Positions 1 to 9,036 of a stretch of DNA of 64,000 nt are shown here, piece by piece (the stretch's first letter is position 1; each line of letters opens with the position of its first letter). Under the pieces are notes generated by a model. The model was given only the letters and a program-made list of their open reading frames with translations, was not told the DNA's origin and did no database searches. The translations under genes were made by a program, and so were the position numbers. This stretch comes from Tillus elongatus (taxonomy: Eukaryota; Arthropoda; Insecta; Coleoptera; Cleridae), in the NCBI GenBank assembly GCA_964006375.1, contig OZ023268.1, positions 87,920,358 through 87,984,357 on the forward strand, in the 5' to 3' direction.

Positions 1-25
1 GATCACAGAAAAAATGTCACTTCAT

Positions 26-590
26 CTATCGATATAGTAAATGTGTGTTTATTTTTTGATTCGCATATCTCATGGTTTCTTTCACAATCATATTATAAAC
101 ATTTTCTTCGAAAAATTGTTCAAAGATACCCACAAGCGTTGCTTCTTGTAAAAGCAGCTTTAGTTCATCAAGTTTTTGATTTGTCGCTTCTGGTATTGGA
201 TCAAATTGATATTCCTGGGAAATACTTTTCCAGTGTGCTGTAACAATAGAGGTAACAATCCATCTTTTCTTCGCTGGTAAATGGCAATCTGCATAATTAG
301 ATGGGTTATTCGCAATAGAAAATGACGGCTCGCTTGCAGCAGCAGTTGAAACGTCACTTTTGGTAAGCTGTGATGCTAATGGCAAATTGTCTTCATCGTC
401 AGCGTCTTTATTTTGTGACCCGCCTTTTTTATCTGCGTCTTCTTCATCACTAATGTTGCCTATCTCTATGTTTTCTGCATGTACTGACAATGGGCATGCC
501 AAGGTTACCATTATCAAAGTCTTCTTCATCTATCAGTTCATGAATTTCAGGTGGCAGAGCTAATATGTTTCATTTCTGAACGTCACACAG
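26..590 (-). pseudogene. piggyBac-like transposase N-terminal fragment
   Basis: The 167-codon frame at 26-529 has an acidic, Asp/Glu-rich start followed by a segment (FFEEN...IVKETMRYANQK) that resembles the beginning of the piggyBac DDE domain (DDE_Tnp_1_7), where the family has a similar FF-[DE]-x3-[FY]-x2-IV-x2-T-x2-YA pattern. Another reading frame at 530-590 continues the acidic N-terminus (PPEIHELIDEEDFDN), so there is at least one frameshift. The start Met at 529 is therefore an accident, and the signal-peptide look of its first residues is spurious. The frame ends at position 26 and no catalytic aspartates are present. It is a decayed 5' piece of a transposase, cut by the window edge and by the Penelope-like repeat at 590. 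Confidence 0.6.
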
Positions 591-1015
591 TCTGGGATAG
601 ACATCACTAAAATCTGAATGAAAAGGCTTCTTACCAGACAACAAATTTATTGAATCAATCACTTCCCAACGCGTTTCGACCTCTAAGAGGTCATCCTCAG
701 GGGATAAATCTATAATCACAATAAGAAGGTTTGTCAGAAAAACATTAGTTTTTCCGGTAGGCAATTGTGCACGTTAGAGCACAATGTTGACAAGATATTA
801 TCTACAGAAAATGTCAAAAGTTAAAAATCACAAGTCACACAGTAAAATGCTAACCAACAGTCACGCTAAAATCTGAGAGAGCCACAAAAATAACACAAGC
901 AGATACAGTAACACAAGCTAAAAACTATGATAAAGTTAAAAACATGCAATTAAAGTCAAATTAAGCTAAGTATCAAAGCAAAATGAAAAGTGTTTAAGCT
1001 ACAATATTGCAAATC
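590..1015 (-). repeat. PLE-1 left terminal repeat, inverted
   Basis: Reverse complement of 2335-2784 over about 420 bp with few differences. A 64-codon frame (570-764, minus) reappears almost unchanged at 2593-2784 (plus). The repeat ends beside RT coding sequence, as expected for a 5' inversion. It is non-coding apart from the hammerhead-like motif at 673-700. Confidence 0.75.
673..700 (-). ncRNA. hammerhead ribozyme-like motif in PLE-1 left repeat
   Basis: On the minus strand the motif reads CTGAGGA, one T, a 6-bp stem GACCTC/GAGGTC with a TTA loop, then GAAAC. That is the CUGANGA...stem II...GAAA core of hammerhead ribozymes, which are known in terminal repeats of Penelope-like elements. 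The flanking stem I/III pairing was not verified by folding. Confidence 0.5.
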
Positions 1016-1029
1016 GATGTTGATGTGCA

Positions 1030-1751
1030 GAGCAACATCGATTTCACGAAGGAGTTAAAAACTGATTCGTCCATAAGCTTCCTCGACCTGAAGTTGAAGA
1101 GAGGTAACCACAATATCATTTGACATTTACAGAAAACCCACTCAGACCGACCATCTCATTCCATTCAAGTCTTGCCATCATATGTCTCACAAGATGGCCT
1201 CACTCAGATTTTTGGTTGACAGATTGTTCAGAGTCCCACTGTCGGGGACCAACTTCCTCAGAGAACTAAACCTTATCAAACAACTTGCAGTTAATAACGA
1301 GTACCCACTCAACATAGTTGATAAGATGGTCAACAGAAGGAGCCGTCAGCTCTGGATTGAAGCGAGCACCAGTTTGCCCCTCGCTCAACCTGAGAGGATA
1401 TCATATTTCCCTGTCACCTATTGTGGTCCTGTGTCCAACGCCATTGTCAAGGCTCTTAAATGTGACAATGTCAAGTTTTCATTCAAATCTTTAAGTACCG
1501 TTAACAATATGTTCATTCACAACAAAGATAACATCCCAGACCTGAAGAAGTCAGGTGTCTATCGGTTGAGATGTGGTACCCCCGGCTGTAAAGCTGTTTA
1601 TATTGGAAGAACCGGAAGATCGTTAAGCACTAGAATCACGGAACACCTCAGAAGTAGGAACCAACCCAACAATGACACGTCAGTCTTTGGTTGCCATTTG
1701 AGGCAAAGTGGCCATTGCTTTAATAAAAATACAGATGCTGAAATGACATAA
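1030..1751 (+). pseudogene. PLE reverse transcriptase C-terminus plus GIY-YIG endonuclease
   Basis: Frames from about 1030 (FTKE...SISFLDLKLKRGN) into the ORF at 1182-1751 give the end of a Penelope RT, where the LDL segment follows the catalytic palm. About residues 125-157 of the 1182 ORF form a GIY-YIG domain: GVYRL...AVYIGRTGRS...RITEH, retaining the paired Tyr motifs, the YIGRTGRS arginine and the downstream EH. The YxDD box and all upstream RT motifs are absent. At least one frameshift separates 1030-1180 from the ORF, and the C-terminus has decayed. It is a 5'-truncated, non-functional copy. Confidence 0.75.
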
Positions 1752-2334
1752 CTAACTTTCCTTCCTTCTATGGACAATTAGTGTAATAAGTGCTGCTGAA
1801 CTCTATGGTTTTCTATCTAACCAGAAGTACGGTGTCTTGAAGATGGCTGCTCTGTGGCTCCCCATCCATTTTCTACTCTGTTTGTCATTGACATGTGATG
1901 CTTCTGACATTTGTTTCTTATTCACTCTTCTGCACCTGCGCCGTTGCCCCGGCATGTTCAAGGTAGAACAATGGCTGCCCCTCAACAATGCTGTCGTTTA
2001 AATCGCCGATCTTTCTTATTGATTTTTGTTTAGAGACAAAATGTTCTGGCGAATTCAGATGTAGTGTGGCAGGCCCCCTGGTACAAAGGATGAAGTCTTG
2101 GCCTATTGAACCTTTTGTATAGTTTTCAAGTACAATTTTTGAGAATTGTTTCAAGTAAGTGGTGTCCATTTTGTTTTGTTCACTAGTAATTTTTCACAAA
2201 TTTCTTTAAATTAGTGGTTCTCATTGGGTTTCTGCTTGATTTTGCCGCCTGCTTGTATTGTTTGACCTGTCAGCTTTACTCTTTGGCCTTGCTTTGCTTT
2301 CTACTACAGACTTTAATACTTAGTTGTTTCAGAC

Positions 2335-2784
2335 AATAGATTTTTTGCAATATTGTAGCCTCAACACTTTTCATTTTGCTTTGATACTTAGCTTAATTTG
2401 ACTTTAATTGCATGTTTTTGGCTTTAACACAGTTTTTAGCTTGTGTTACTGTATCTGCTTGTGTTATTTTTGTGGCTCTCTCAGATTTTAGCGTGACTGT
2501 TGGTTAGCATTTTACTGTGTGACTTGTGATTTTTAACTTTTGACATTTTCTGTAGATAATATCTTGTCAACATTGTGCTCTAACGTGCACAATTGCCTAC
2601 CGGAAAAACTAATGTTTTTCTGACACACCTTCTTATTGTGATTATAGATTTATCCCCTGAGGATGACCTCTTAGAGGTCGAAACGCGTTGGGAAGTGATT
2701 GAATCAATAAATTTGTTATCTGATAAGAAGCCTTTTCATTCAGATTTTAGTGAGAGCAAATATGTCTACATGACATTCAGTTGA
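2335..2784 (+). repeat. PLE-1 right terminal repeat, direct
   Basis: Mirror of 590-1015. It lies downstream of the GIY-YIG coding region in the same orientation as the element, so it marks the 3' terminal repeat. It carries a second hammerhead-like core. Confidence 0.7.
2657..2684 (+). ncRNA. hammerhead ribozyme-like motif in PLE-1 right repeat
   Basis: Identical core to 673-700 on the opposite strand: CTGAGGA at 2657-2663, stem GACCTC/GAGGTC, GAAAC at 2680-2684. Conservation in both repeat copies reflects shared origin; activity is inferred from the motif only. Confidence 0.5.
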
Positions 2785-3619
2785 ATAAAAATAATCCCAG
2801 GCTTCCTCCTAAGGTTTCAAATATTTTCTTGCTCATTATTAGTGCCTAACGATAAAATCTAAAATGATATTCGCATAGTATATGATCATAGCTAAAATTG
2901 GCAAATAGTCATTGTAATGCCCAGCGTCATATTTATGACACCAAGAATTACAAGTAAGCACACAAAAAATGAGCCACAACCAAACTGAATTTATACCTTC
3001 CATAGTAAACATGACCTTATACCTTGCCAAGGTAACAAATAAAATGTACATACCTCCTATGGTTTTCACAAATTCATTAAGCCAAACACACTGCGCACAA
3101 GAAGCTAAAATAGATTATGTTCAGGCATCGAGAAGCGAGCAGTTTCAACTAATTCGGGCGAACTCATGGAAGATTGTCACATTGTTGTGTATCCATTATT
3201 AGTCGGGGAAACCCCGATATTCATCATTTATCGGCAAGTTCCAGTGCCAGTAATAAATTTAAAATGCATCATCCTATAAATAGGACGGTGGACGCTAATG
3301 GATTTCATTTGCATCCAGCAGTGTATTGGTAAAAGATAAATTGTATTTGTCATATTTTAACCTTCTGTAATATCTTAACTCTCTAAAATAAACTTTTTTT
3401 TATTTTCAGGCGACAGAGGGTAAGTACATACTAAAATATTTCTCCACTTAACGATACCAAAAAAACACTTAATTAATTACCCATTTCACCAACAAAGCAT
3501 AATTAGGGTATAAATAAACCTTGTAACTAGGATGACGAAGATTAAGATTAGGATTCATTGAATGTATTTTCTCACCGCGACTTTTAAGATCTATTATTGT
3601 GAGGCTTCAATTAATTAAC
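2785..3619. other. no recognised gene; AT-rich flank
   Basis: Nothing was identified with confidence. A 76-codon hydrophobic frame on the minus strand (2839-3069) contains two possible membrane segments but matches nothing I recognise. A pyrimidine-rich tract ending in ...ATTTTCAG near 3410 is followed closely by GGTAAGTA, which looks like splice signals but supports no gene. Confidence 0.4.
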
Positions 3620-3804
3620 TACACCTTTCAAGTTCAAATTAACGCTAATCAAAATCAACATGACATTAGACAAAATCAAATTGGCAACTTTAATTCCAAA
3701 GTATCATTAATCATAATCATATTGGCATGAGTCAAATTCAAGTTGGCATTAAACAAAATCATATTGCTATTAAAAAATCATGTTGCTATGAAACAATTGA
3801 TTTG

Positions 3805-3810
3805 TTTATA
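3805..3810. repeat. E1 target-site duplication, left (TTTATA)
   Basis: TTTATA directly precedes the terminal AGTAGG and is repeated at 11985-11990 just after the terminal CCTACT. Confidence 0.9.
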
Positions 3811-5179
3811 AGTAGGTATTGGGCCACTTTGGACAGACAGTGACGTCACATGTGGTTAAGTATGGGATCTGCGTTACCGACATGACAGTTGACAGTTGAC
3901 AGCTGCCAGTTACCGACATGACAGTTGACAGTTGACAGCTGCCAGTTACCGACCCAACAGTATATAGATAGGGGGCCCCGCCCACAAGGACTCCGTCCCT
4001 TCCAAGATGGCGGACCCAAGATGGCTTCCAATGTAACCTGCATTCTAAGGTCATTGACCTGTCTTTGGCCAGACAGTGACGTCACACGACTTGGGCCAGA
4101 CAGTCACATAAGTGTCTAACCTATTACTTCAAATTATTATATTTTGAAAAAAACCATTTGGTGCAGGTGAGTTTCGAACCCGGGGCATTCAGATGGGAGG
4201 CAACGATGCTACCCATTGAGCTAAGCAGACGCTTGTTAATTTATTGTTTTAGGCTGGTATATATATATACGACTTTTAATTACAAACAAACCATACATGT
4301 AACATAATTAAAGTTTTTGTTATTATTAGACAAATGGATGATTTACAAAATAATGTTTAATATTAGAGGCGGAACCAAAACGGAGGAACCAAAATGGCGG
4401 AATAAAAAAATGGCGGAATGAAAGATGGAAGCCTGTGATACCTTAAGCTGACATCCCTGACATTATAAAAATGGCGGCTTTCGTTCTTAAAGATGGTGCC
4501 TTTCGCTGATAAAGAATGGCGGCTTTCGTTCTTAAAGATGGTGCCTTTTGTTGATAAAGATGGTTGAAGACTTATTTAAAGTTACGTCACCCCAACCTTT
4601 AGAGCCGACAAATGAGAGTGAGGTTGATAAGCGAGAATAATGGTATTGGCCGAAGACTCCATGATTGAAAGTTACGCCCCCCATTATAACAAACCATTCA
4701 TAAAGCTTTTGTTATTAGACATAACCAAATATCGGAGAGACAATAGAGGTCGCTGGCAAAACAAAAGAAGCTCAGAAACAAAATGGACAACAGGTTCAAC
4801 TCTTAAGCTTAGAAACAATGGTTGGTTACAGGTTCAATTCCTTTCTACCACGTGTTTAGTGTCATGTTACTCGTCTAAGTAAGCAGAATTAAAAAATGGC
4901 GACTAAAATGAGATAAAAAACTTAAAACCCTTATCGCGGAAGATCCGTGAGACGTACGCAGGAACCAATACATGCACGGTGTTAAGGAGGCCAAATCAAA
5001 TTGGAATATACAATAAAATGGCCACTTCCGGTCTAAACTTTAAATCGTTATATCTTTTCAACGGAAAGTGATAGAAATGAACTGACTTTAAAAATGTATG
5101 TTTCGTAACAAGGTCTACAAGAAACTGAGATAAAAAAACTTTAAACCCTTATCGCGGAAGATCCGTGAGATGTACGATA
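3811..5179 (+). repeat. E1 left terminal inverted repeat
   Basis: From the tip inward it holds a TGACGTCA site, a duplicated 36-37-bp GTTGACAGTTGACAG block (about 3880-3950), a second TGACGTCA (about 4076), a tRNA-like module (4161-4232), ATGGCGG-rich segments (4380-4560) and about 1.2 units of the 217-bp repeat (4930-5179). It stops abruptly at the GGATCC boundary of the first Rep cassette. Short frames here are not genes. Confidence 0.8.
4161..4232 (-). other. tRNA-like module in E1 left TIR
   Basis: On the minus strand this 72-nt stretch has a good RNA polymerase III A box (TAGCTCAATGGG) and B box (GGGTTCGAAAC) at tRNA spacing, with a CTCCCAT anticodon-loop-like sequence suggesting tRNA-Gly(CCC) ancestry. 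Acceptor and T stems do not pair properly, so it is a tRNA-derived sequence and not a functional tRNA. Copies occur at equivalent places in all four TIRs of E1 and E2. Confidence 0.65.
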
Positions 5180-5400
5180 GGATCCTGGACACTCCATTTA
5201 AATACATGTAAATTTTGTAGTCTACTATGGACAGTCAAGTCTACCTCTGGACATTTAAGTCAACCCTGGACATAATTATAACGGTGTTTAAATGCAAATA
5301 GATTGAATTATTTTACGGGGAGTCAGGTATGGACAAGGTGTTATTAATAATAAAAACAGTGGTAAAATATAAAAATATAATATATTTACTCAAGTGTACA

Positions 5401-6219
5401 CTACAGCAAGCTAACTAATTTCAAAATTGTCTCCCTTTGCAATTCTGCTTTTTTATTTAGACCCAGCTCCATTAACTGTTTGATCAGCTGTTTCTTTTGA
5501 ACTTGTTTTTCTCTGTACGCCTTTCTGATTGCAATTCCCTTTTCTGTTTGGTAAAACACTCTTCTCTTTTCATTAGCTTCCTGTCTTCTACGAATACCCG
5601 AAGCTCCTCTGGTGCACTGGCAAGTCTCTTTATTGTGCAACTCGTTCACTGATGCGTAAACTAATACGTTTTTAACTCCTTTTGATGCTAAACATGATAT
5701 TTCACCTCTTACAGAAGCACACATTTTTCCTCTACCATGCAGCCAAGAATCACAGTACACTCGCCTAGAATAGTGCGAATGCGGCGTTCCACGAAGACCA
5801 TCGCCATCTCTTTGAAGGGGTTTCTGCCCATCTGCACAAGCAATATACCTTAATACTCCAACAGCATGATCTAGACAGATTATTTTCTTGAAAGTTGTTT
5901 TAGGATGCAAACGTCGCCCTACACGTTGAAGCTTCTTTTTAAATCCCTGAACCGTAGACCCATTTGTAAAATGTATCAAAGCGTGCATATGTTCATGCGC
6001 CACACTTCCATCATCTGCTTCTAGATGACATCGACAAATTGAATACCACTTAATATTTGGTACACAAACTAACAAATTAAAATCTTCTTCATTTAACAGA
6101 AGATGAAACCACTGCGTAACACACTCTTCGTAATCTTTGGCCATCTCTTGTGGTGAAATCGCCTTAATGTCATTAACATTTAGTAAACTCAGATAATCAG
6201 CTTTTGATATGGAAGCCAT
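5401..6219 (-). CDS. HUH-type Rep-like protein, copy A (272 aa)
   Basis: An intact frame encodes a small basic protein. Residues 75-84 (HEHMHALIHF) carry a His-hydrophobic-His triad (H77-M78-H79) of the kind that binds the metal in HUH endonucleases, within a context (CRCHLE upstream, hydrophobic strand after) like parvovirus/circular-virus Rep motif 2. About 45 residues later GVLRYIACADGQKP (120-133) offers a candidate nicking tyrosine, Y125. A Cys/His-rich stretch follows (146-202), then a Lys/Arg/Gln-rich helical tail (210-272). There is no Walker A/B helicase domain. It differs from copy C by Gly instead of Asp at 172. The start is supported by conservation in all copies. Family assignment is by motif only; a structural comparison could change it. 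Confidence 0.6.
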   Translation of the reverse strand: MASISKADYLSLLNVNDIKAISPQEMAKDYEECVTQWFHLLLNEEDFNLLVCVPNIKWYSICRCHLEADDGSVAHEHMHALIHFTNGSTVQGFKKKLQRVGRRLHPKTTFKKIICLDHAVGVLRYIACADGQKPLQRDGDGLRGTPHSHYSRRVYCDSWLHGRGKMCASVRGEISCLASKGVKNVLVYASVNELHNKETCQCTRGASGIRRRQEANEKRRVFYQTEKGIAIRKAYREKQVQKKQLIKQLMELGLNKKAELQRETILKLVSLL

Positions 6220-6384
6220 CTTGTAAGAACGATGTGAACAGAATGAATGTCCAGAGAATACTAGCCGTGTACACCTAGACTATTCCATTATATGGTGCAT
6301 CTTTAATGATCGCATACTGTCGTCAAACATCGGTGCTGTTCGGATCAGACAAACGACCAGTCAACCAACCAAGACAGACAGCTG

Positions 6385-6450
6385 TCTAGCAGGACAGACC
6401 GCTGTTTAACACAGCTGTCTAACACAGCTGTCTAACACAGCTGTCTAACA
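6385..6450 (-). promoter_or_regulatory. CAGCTG iteron-like array upstream of Rep A
   Basis: Several direct copies of a ~13-bp unit (ACAGCTGTCTAAC), each centred on the palindrome CAGCTG, lie about 170 bp upstream of the Rep start and at the cassette junction. Iterons near the initiator gene are typical for Rep binding; function here is inferred. Confidence 0.45.
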
Positions 6451-7743
6451 GGATCCTGGACACTCCATTTAAATACATGTAAATTTTGTAGTCTACTATG
6501 GACAGTCAAGTCTACCTCTGGACATTTAAGTCAACCCTGGACATAATTATAACGGTGTTTAAATGCAAATAGATTGAATTATTTTACGGGGAGTCAGGTA
6601 TGGACAAGGTGTTATTAATAATAAAAACAGTGGTAAAATATAAAAATATAATATATTTACTCAAGTGTACACTACAGCAAGCTAACTAATTTCAAAATTG
6701 TCTCCCTTTGCAATTCTGCTTTTTTATTTAGACCCAGCTCCATTAACTGTTTGATCAGCTGTTTCTTTTGAACTTGTTTTTCTCTGTACGCCTTTCTGAT
6801 TGCAATTCCCTTTTCTGTTTGGTAAAACACACTTCTCTTTTCATTAGCTTCCTGTCTTCTACGAATACCCGAAGCTCCTCTGGTGCACTGGCAAGTCTCT
6901 TTATTGTGCAACTCGTTCACTGATGCGTAAACTAATACGTTTTTAACTCCTTTTGATGCTAAACATGATATTTCATCTCTTACAGAAGCACACATTTTTC
7001 CTCTACCATGCAGCCAAGAATCACAGTACACTCGCCTAGAATAGTGCGAATGCGGCGTTCCACGAAGACCATCGCCATCTCTTTGAAGGGGTTTCTGCCC
7101 ATCTGCACAAGCAATATACCTTAATACTCCAACAGCATGATCTAGACAGATTATTTTCTTGAAAGTTGTTTTAGGATGCAAACGTCGCCCTACACGTTGA
7201 AGCTTCTTTTTAAATCCCTGAACCGTAGACCCATTTGTAAAATGTATCAAAGCGTGCATATGTTCATGCGCCACACTTCCATCATCTGCTTCTAGATGAC
7301 ATCGACAAATTGAATACCACTTAATATTTGGTACACAAACTAACAAATTAAAATCTTCTTCATTTAACAGAAGATGAAACCACTGCGTAACACACTCTTC
7401 GTAATCTTTGGCCATCTCTTGTGGTGAAATCGCCTTAATGTCATTAACATTTAGTAAACTCAGATAATCAGCTTTTGATATGGAAGCCATCTTGTAAGAA
7501 CGATGTGAACAGAATGAATGTCCAGAGAATACTAGCCGTGTACACCTAGACTATTCCATTATATGGTGCATCTTTAATGATCGCATACTGTCGTCAAACA
7601 TCGGTGCTGTTCGGATCAGACAAACGACCAGTCAACCAACCAAGACAGACAGCTGTCTAGCAGGACAGACAGCTGTCTAACAGCTGTCAATAGACAGCTG
7701 TGTTAGACAGCTGTGTTAGACAGCTGTGTTAGACAGCTGTGTT
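6451..7743 (-). repeat. Rep cassette B
   Basis: Second head-to-tail unit. It is the mirror partner of cassette C about an axis at 7743.5: start codons 7490 and 7997, and outer GGATCC edges 6451 and 9036, are symmetric. Confidence 0.85.
6672..7490 (-). CDS. HUH-type Rep-like protein, copy B (272 aa)
   Basis: Intact and the same length as copies A and C. Relative to C it has one amino-acid change (Ser for Arg at about residue 220); relative to A it differs at residues 172 and 220. All HUH and tyrosine motif residues are retained. Transcription would run away from the palindrome axis, with the CAGCTG array at 7624-7740 upstream. The near identity of three intact copies suggests very recent amplification, gene conversion or selection. 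Confidence 0.6.
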   Translation of the reverse strand: MASISKADYLSLLNVNDIKAISPQEMAKDYEECVTQWFHLLLNEEDFNLLVCVPNIKWYSICRCHLEADDGSVAHEHMHALIHFTNGSTVQGFKKKLQRVGRRLHPKTTFKKIICLDHAVGVLRYIACADGQKPLQRDGDGLRGTPHSHYSRRVYCDSWLHGRGKMCASVRDEISCLASKGVKNVLVYASVNELHNKETCQCTRGASGIRRRQEANEKRSVFYQTEKGIAIRKAYREKQVQKKQLIKQLMELGLNKKAELQRETILKLVSLL

Positions 7744-7833
7744 AGACAGCTGTCTTAGACAGCTGTGTTAGACAGCTGTGTTAGACAGCTGTGTTAGACA
7801 GCTGTGTTAAACAGCGGTCTGTCCTGCTAGACA
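7622..7833. promoter_or_regulatory. central CAGCTG array and palindrome axis of E1
   Basis: About a dozen copies of GACAGCTGTGTTA-type units lie between the divergently oriented Rep B and Rep C. The axis of the large inverted repeat falls here (7743.5). Small CAGCTG palindromes inside a large palindrome resemble a replication origin or hairpin terminus of a Rep-dependent replicon. This is an inference from layout. Confidence 0.5.
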
Positions 7834-7920
7834 GCTGTCTGTCTTGGTTGGTTGACTGGTCGTTTGTCTGATCCGAACAGCACCGATGTTTGACGACAGT
7901 ATGCGATCATTAAAGATGCA

Positions 7921-7975
7921 CCATATAATGGAATAGTCTAGGTGTACACGGCTAGTATTCTCTGGACATTCATTC
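7921..7975 (+). promoter_or_regulatory. candidate promoter of Rep C
   Basis: CATATAATGG at about 7922-7931 is TATA-like, followed about 40 bp later by ATTCATTCTG, an initiator-like TCATT context, and the ATG at 7997. The same sequence precedes Rep A and Rep B on the minus strand. Evidence is sequence resemblance only. Confidence 0.3.
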
Positions 7976-7996
7976 TGTTCACATCGTTCTTACAAG

Positions 7997-8815
7997 ATGG
8001 CTTCCATATCAAAAGCTGATTATCTGAGTTTACTAAATGTTAATGACATTAAGGCGATTTCACCACAAGAGATGGCCAAAGATTACGAAGAGTGTGTTAC
8101 GCAGTGGTTTCATCTTCTGTTAAATGAAGAAGATTTTAATTTGTTAGTTTGTGTACCAAATATTAAGTGGTATTCAATTTGTCGATGTCATCTAGAAGCA
8201 GATGATGGAAGTGTGGCGCATGAACATATGCACGCTTTGATACATTTTACAAATGGGTCTACGGTTCAGGGATTTAAAAAGAAGCTTCAACGTGTAGGGC
8301 GACGTTTGCATCCTAAAACAACTTTCAAGAAAATAATCTGTCTAGATCATGCTGTTGGAGTATTAAGGTATATTGCTTGTGCAGATGGGCAGAAACCCCT
8401 TCAAAGAGATGGCGATGGTCTTCGTGGAACGCCGCATTCGCACTATTCTAGGCGAGTGTACTGTGATTCTTGGCTGCATGGTAGAGGAAAAATGTGTGCT
8501 TCTGTAAGAGATGAAATATCATGTTTAGCATCAAAAGGAGTTAAAAACGTATTAGTTTACGCATCAGTGAACGAGTTGCACAATAAAGAGACTTGCCAGT
8601 GCACCAGAGGAGCTTCGGGTATTCGTAGAAGACAGGAAGCTAATGAAAAGAGAAGAGTGTTTTACCAAACAGAAAAGGGAATTGCAATCAGAAAGGCGTA
8701 CAGAGAAAAACAAGTTCAAAAGAAACAGCTGATCAAACAGTTAATGGAGCTGGGTCTAAATAAAAAAGCAGAATTGCAAAGGGAGACAATTTTGAAATTA
8801 GTTAGCTTGCTGTAG
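7997..8815 (+). CDS. HUH-type Rep-like protein, copy C (272 aa)
   Basis: Same protein as copies A and B, here on the plus strand in the right arm of E1. Key residues: H77 and H79 of the His-hydrophobic-His motif, Y125 in RYIACADGQK, cysteines around 156-202, basic C-terminal helix. At 272 aa it is far shorter than parvovirus NS1 or Helitron Rep because it lacks a helicase. It is therefore a nickase-only candidate that would need a helicase in trans. The gene ends TAG with an AT-rich 3' flank and no clear AATAAA. The likely role is initiating replication or transposition of the element at the CAGCTG array or TIR hairpins (inference). Confidence 0.6.
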   Translation: MASISKADYLSLLNVNDIKAISPQEMAKDYEECVTQWFHLLLNEEDFNLLVCVPNIKWYSICRCHLEADDGSVAHEHMHALIHFTNGSTVQGFKKKLQRVGRRLHPKTTFKKIICLDHAVGVLRYIACADGQKPLQRDGDGLRGTPHSHYSRRVYCDSWLHGRGKMCASVRDEISCLASKGVKNVLVYASVNELHNKETCQCTRGASGIRRRQEANEKRRVFYQTEKGIAIRKAYREKQVQKKQLIKQLMELGLNKKAELQRETILKLVSLL

Positions 8816-9036
8816 TGTACACTTGAGTAAATATATTATATTTTTATATTTTACCACTGTTTTTATTATTAATAACACCTTGTCCATACCTGACTCCCCG
8901 TAAAATAATTCAATCTATTTGCATTTAAACACCGTTATAATTATGTCCAGGGTTGACTTAAATGTCCAGAGGTAGACTTGACTGTCCATAGTAGACTACA
9001 AAATTTACATGTATTTAAATGGAGTGTCCAGGATCC

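Larger units (their letters stand above)
590..2790 (+). mobile_element. Penelope-like element, 5'-truncated (PLE-1)
   Basis: The unit has an inverted terminal-repeat copy on the left (about 590-1015), the C-terminal part of a reverse transcriptase with a GIY-YIG endonuclease (1030-1751), and a direct terminal-repeat copy on the right (about 2335-2784). This is the architecture of Penelope-like retroelements, whose copies often carry an inverted 5' repeat. The 5' two-thirds of the RT is missing. The 3' coding end (1752-2330) has decayed into short frames. Confidence 0.75.
5180..6450 (-). repeat. Rep cassette A (1271-bp direct repeat unit)
   Basis: The unit begins GGATCCTGGACACTCC at 5180 and is repeated head-to-tail from 6451 with a constant offset of 1271 bp. 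It contains one Rep gene, its 3' flank (5180-5400) and a 5' flank ending in CAGCTGTCTAACA repeats (about 6385-6450). Confidence 0.85.
7744..9036 (+). repeat. Rep cassette C (inverted copy)
   Basis: Inverted counterpart of cassette B, ending in the same GGATCC edge at 9031-9036, after which unrelated right-arm sequence begins. Its 3' flank (8820-9030) is also found in E2 at 56944-57180. Confidence 0.85.

Noticed and set aside
26..529. Apparent secreted protein with a bacterial-looking signal peptide
   Set aside because: The hydrophobic start arises from a frameshift in a piggyBac N-terminus; the acidic N-terminal sequence continues upstream in another frame.
3806..4119. Small ORFs duplicated at both E1 ends
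   Set aside because: Shared because the TIRs are identical; overlapping on both strands and lying over promoter-like palindromes.
4161..4232. Genuine tRNA gene
   Set aside because: A and B boxes are good but acceptor and T stems do not pair, and it recurs only inside TIRs.
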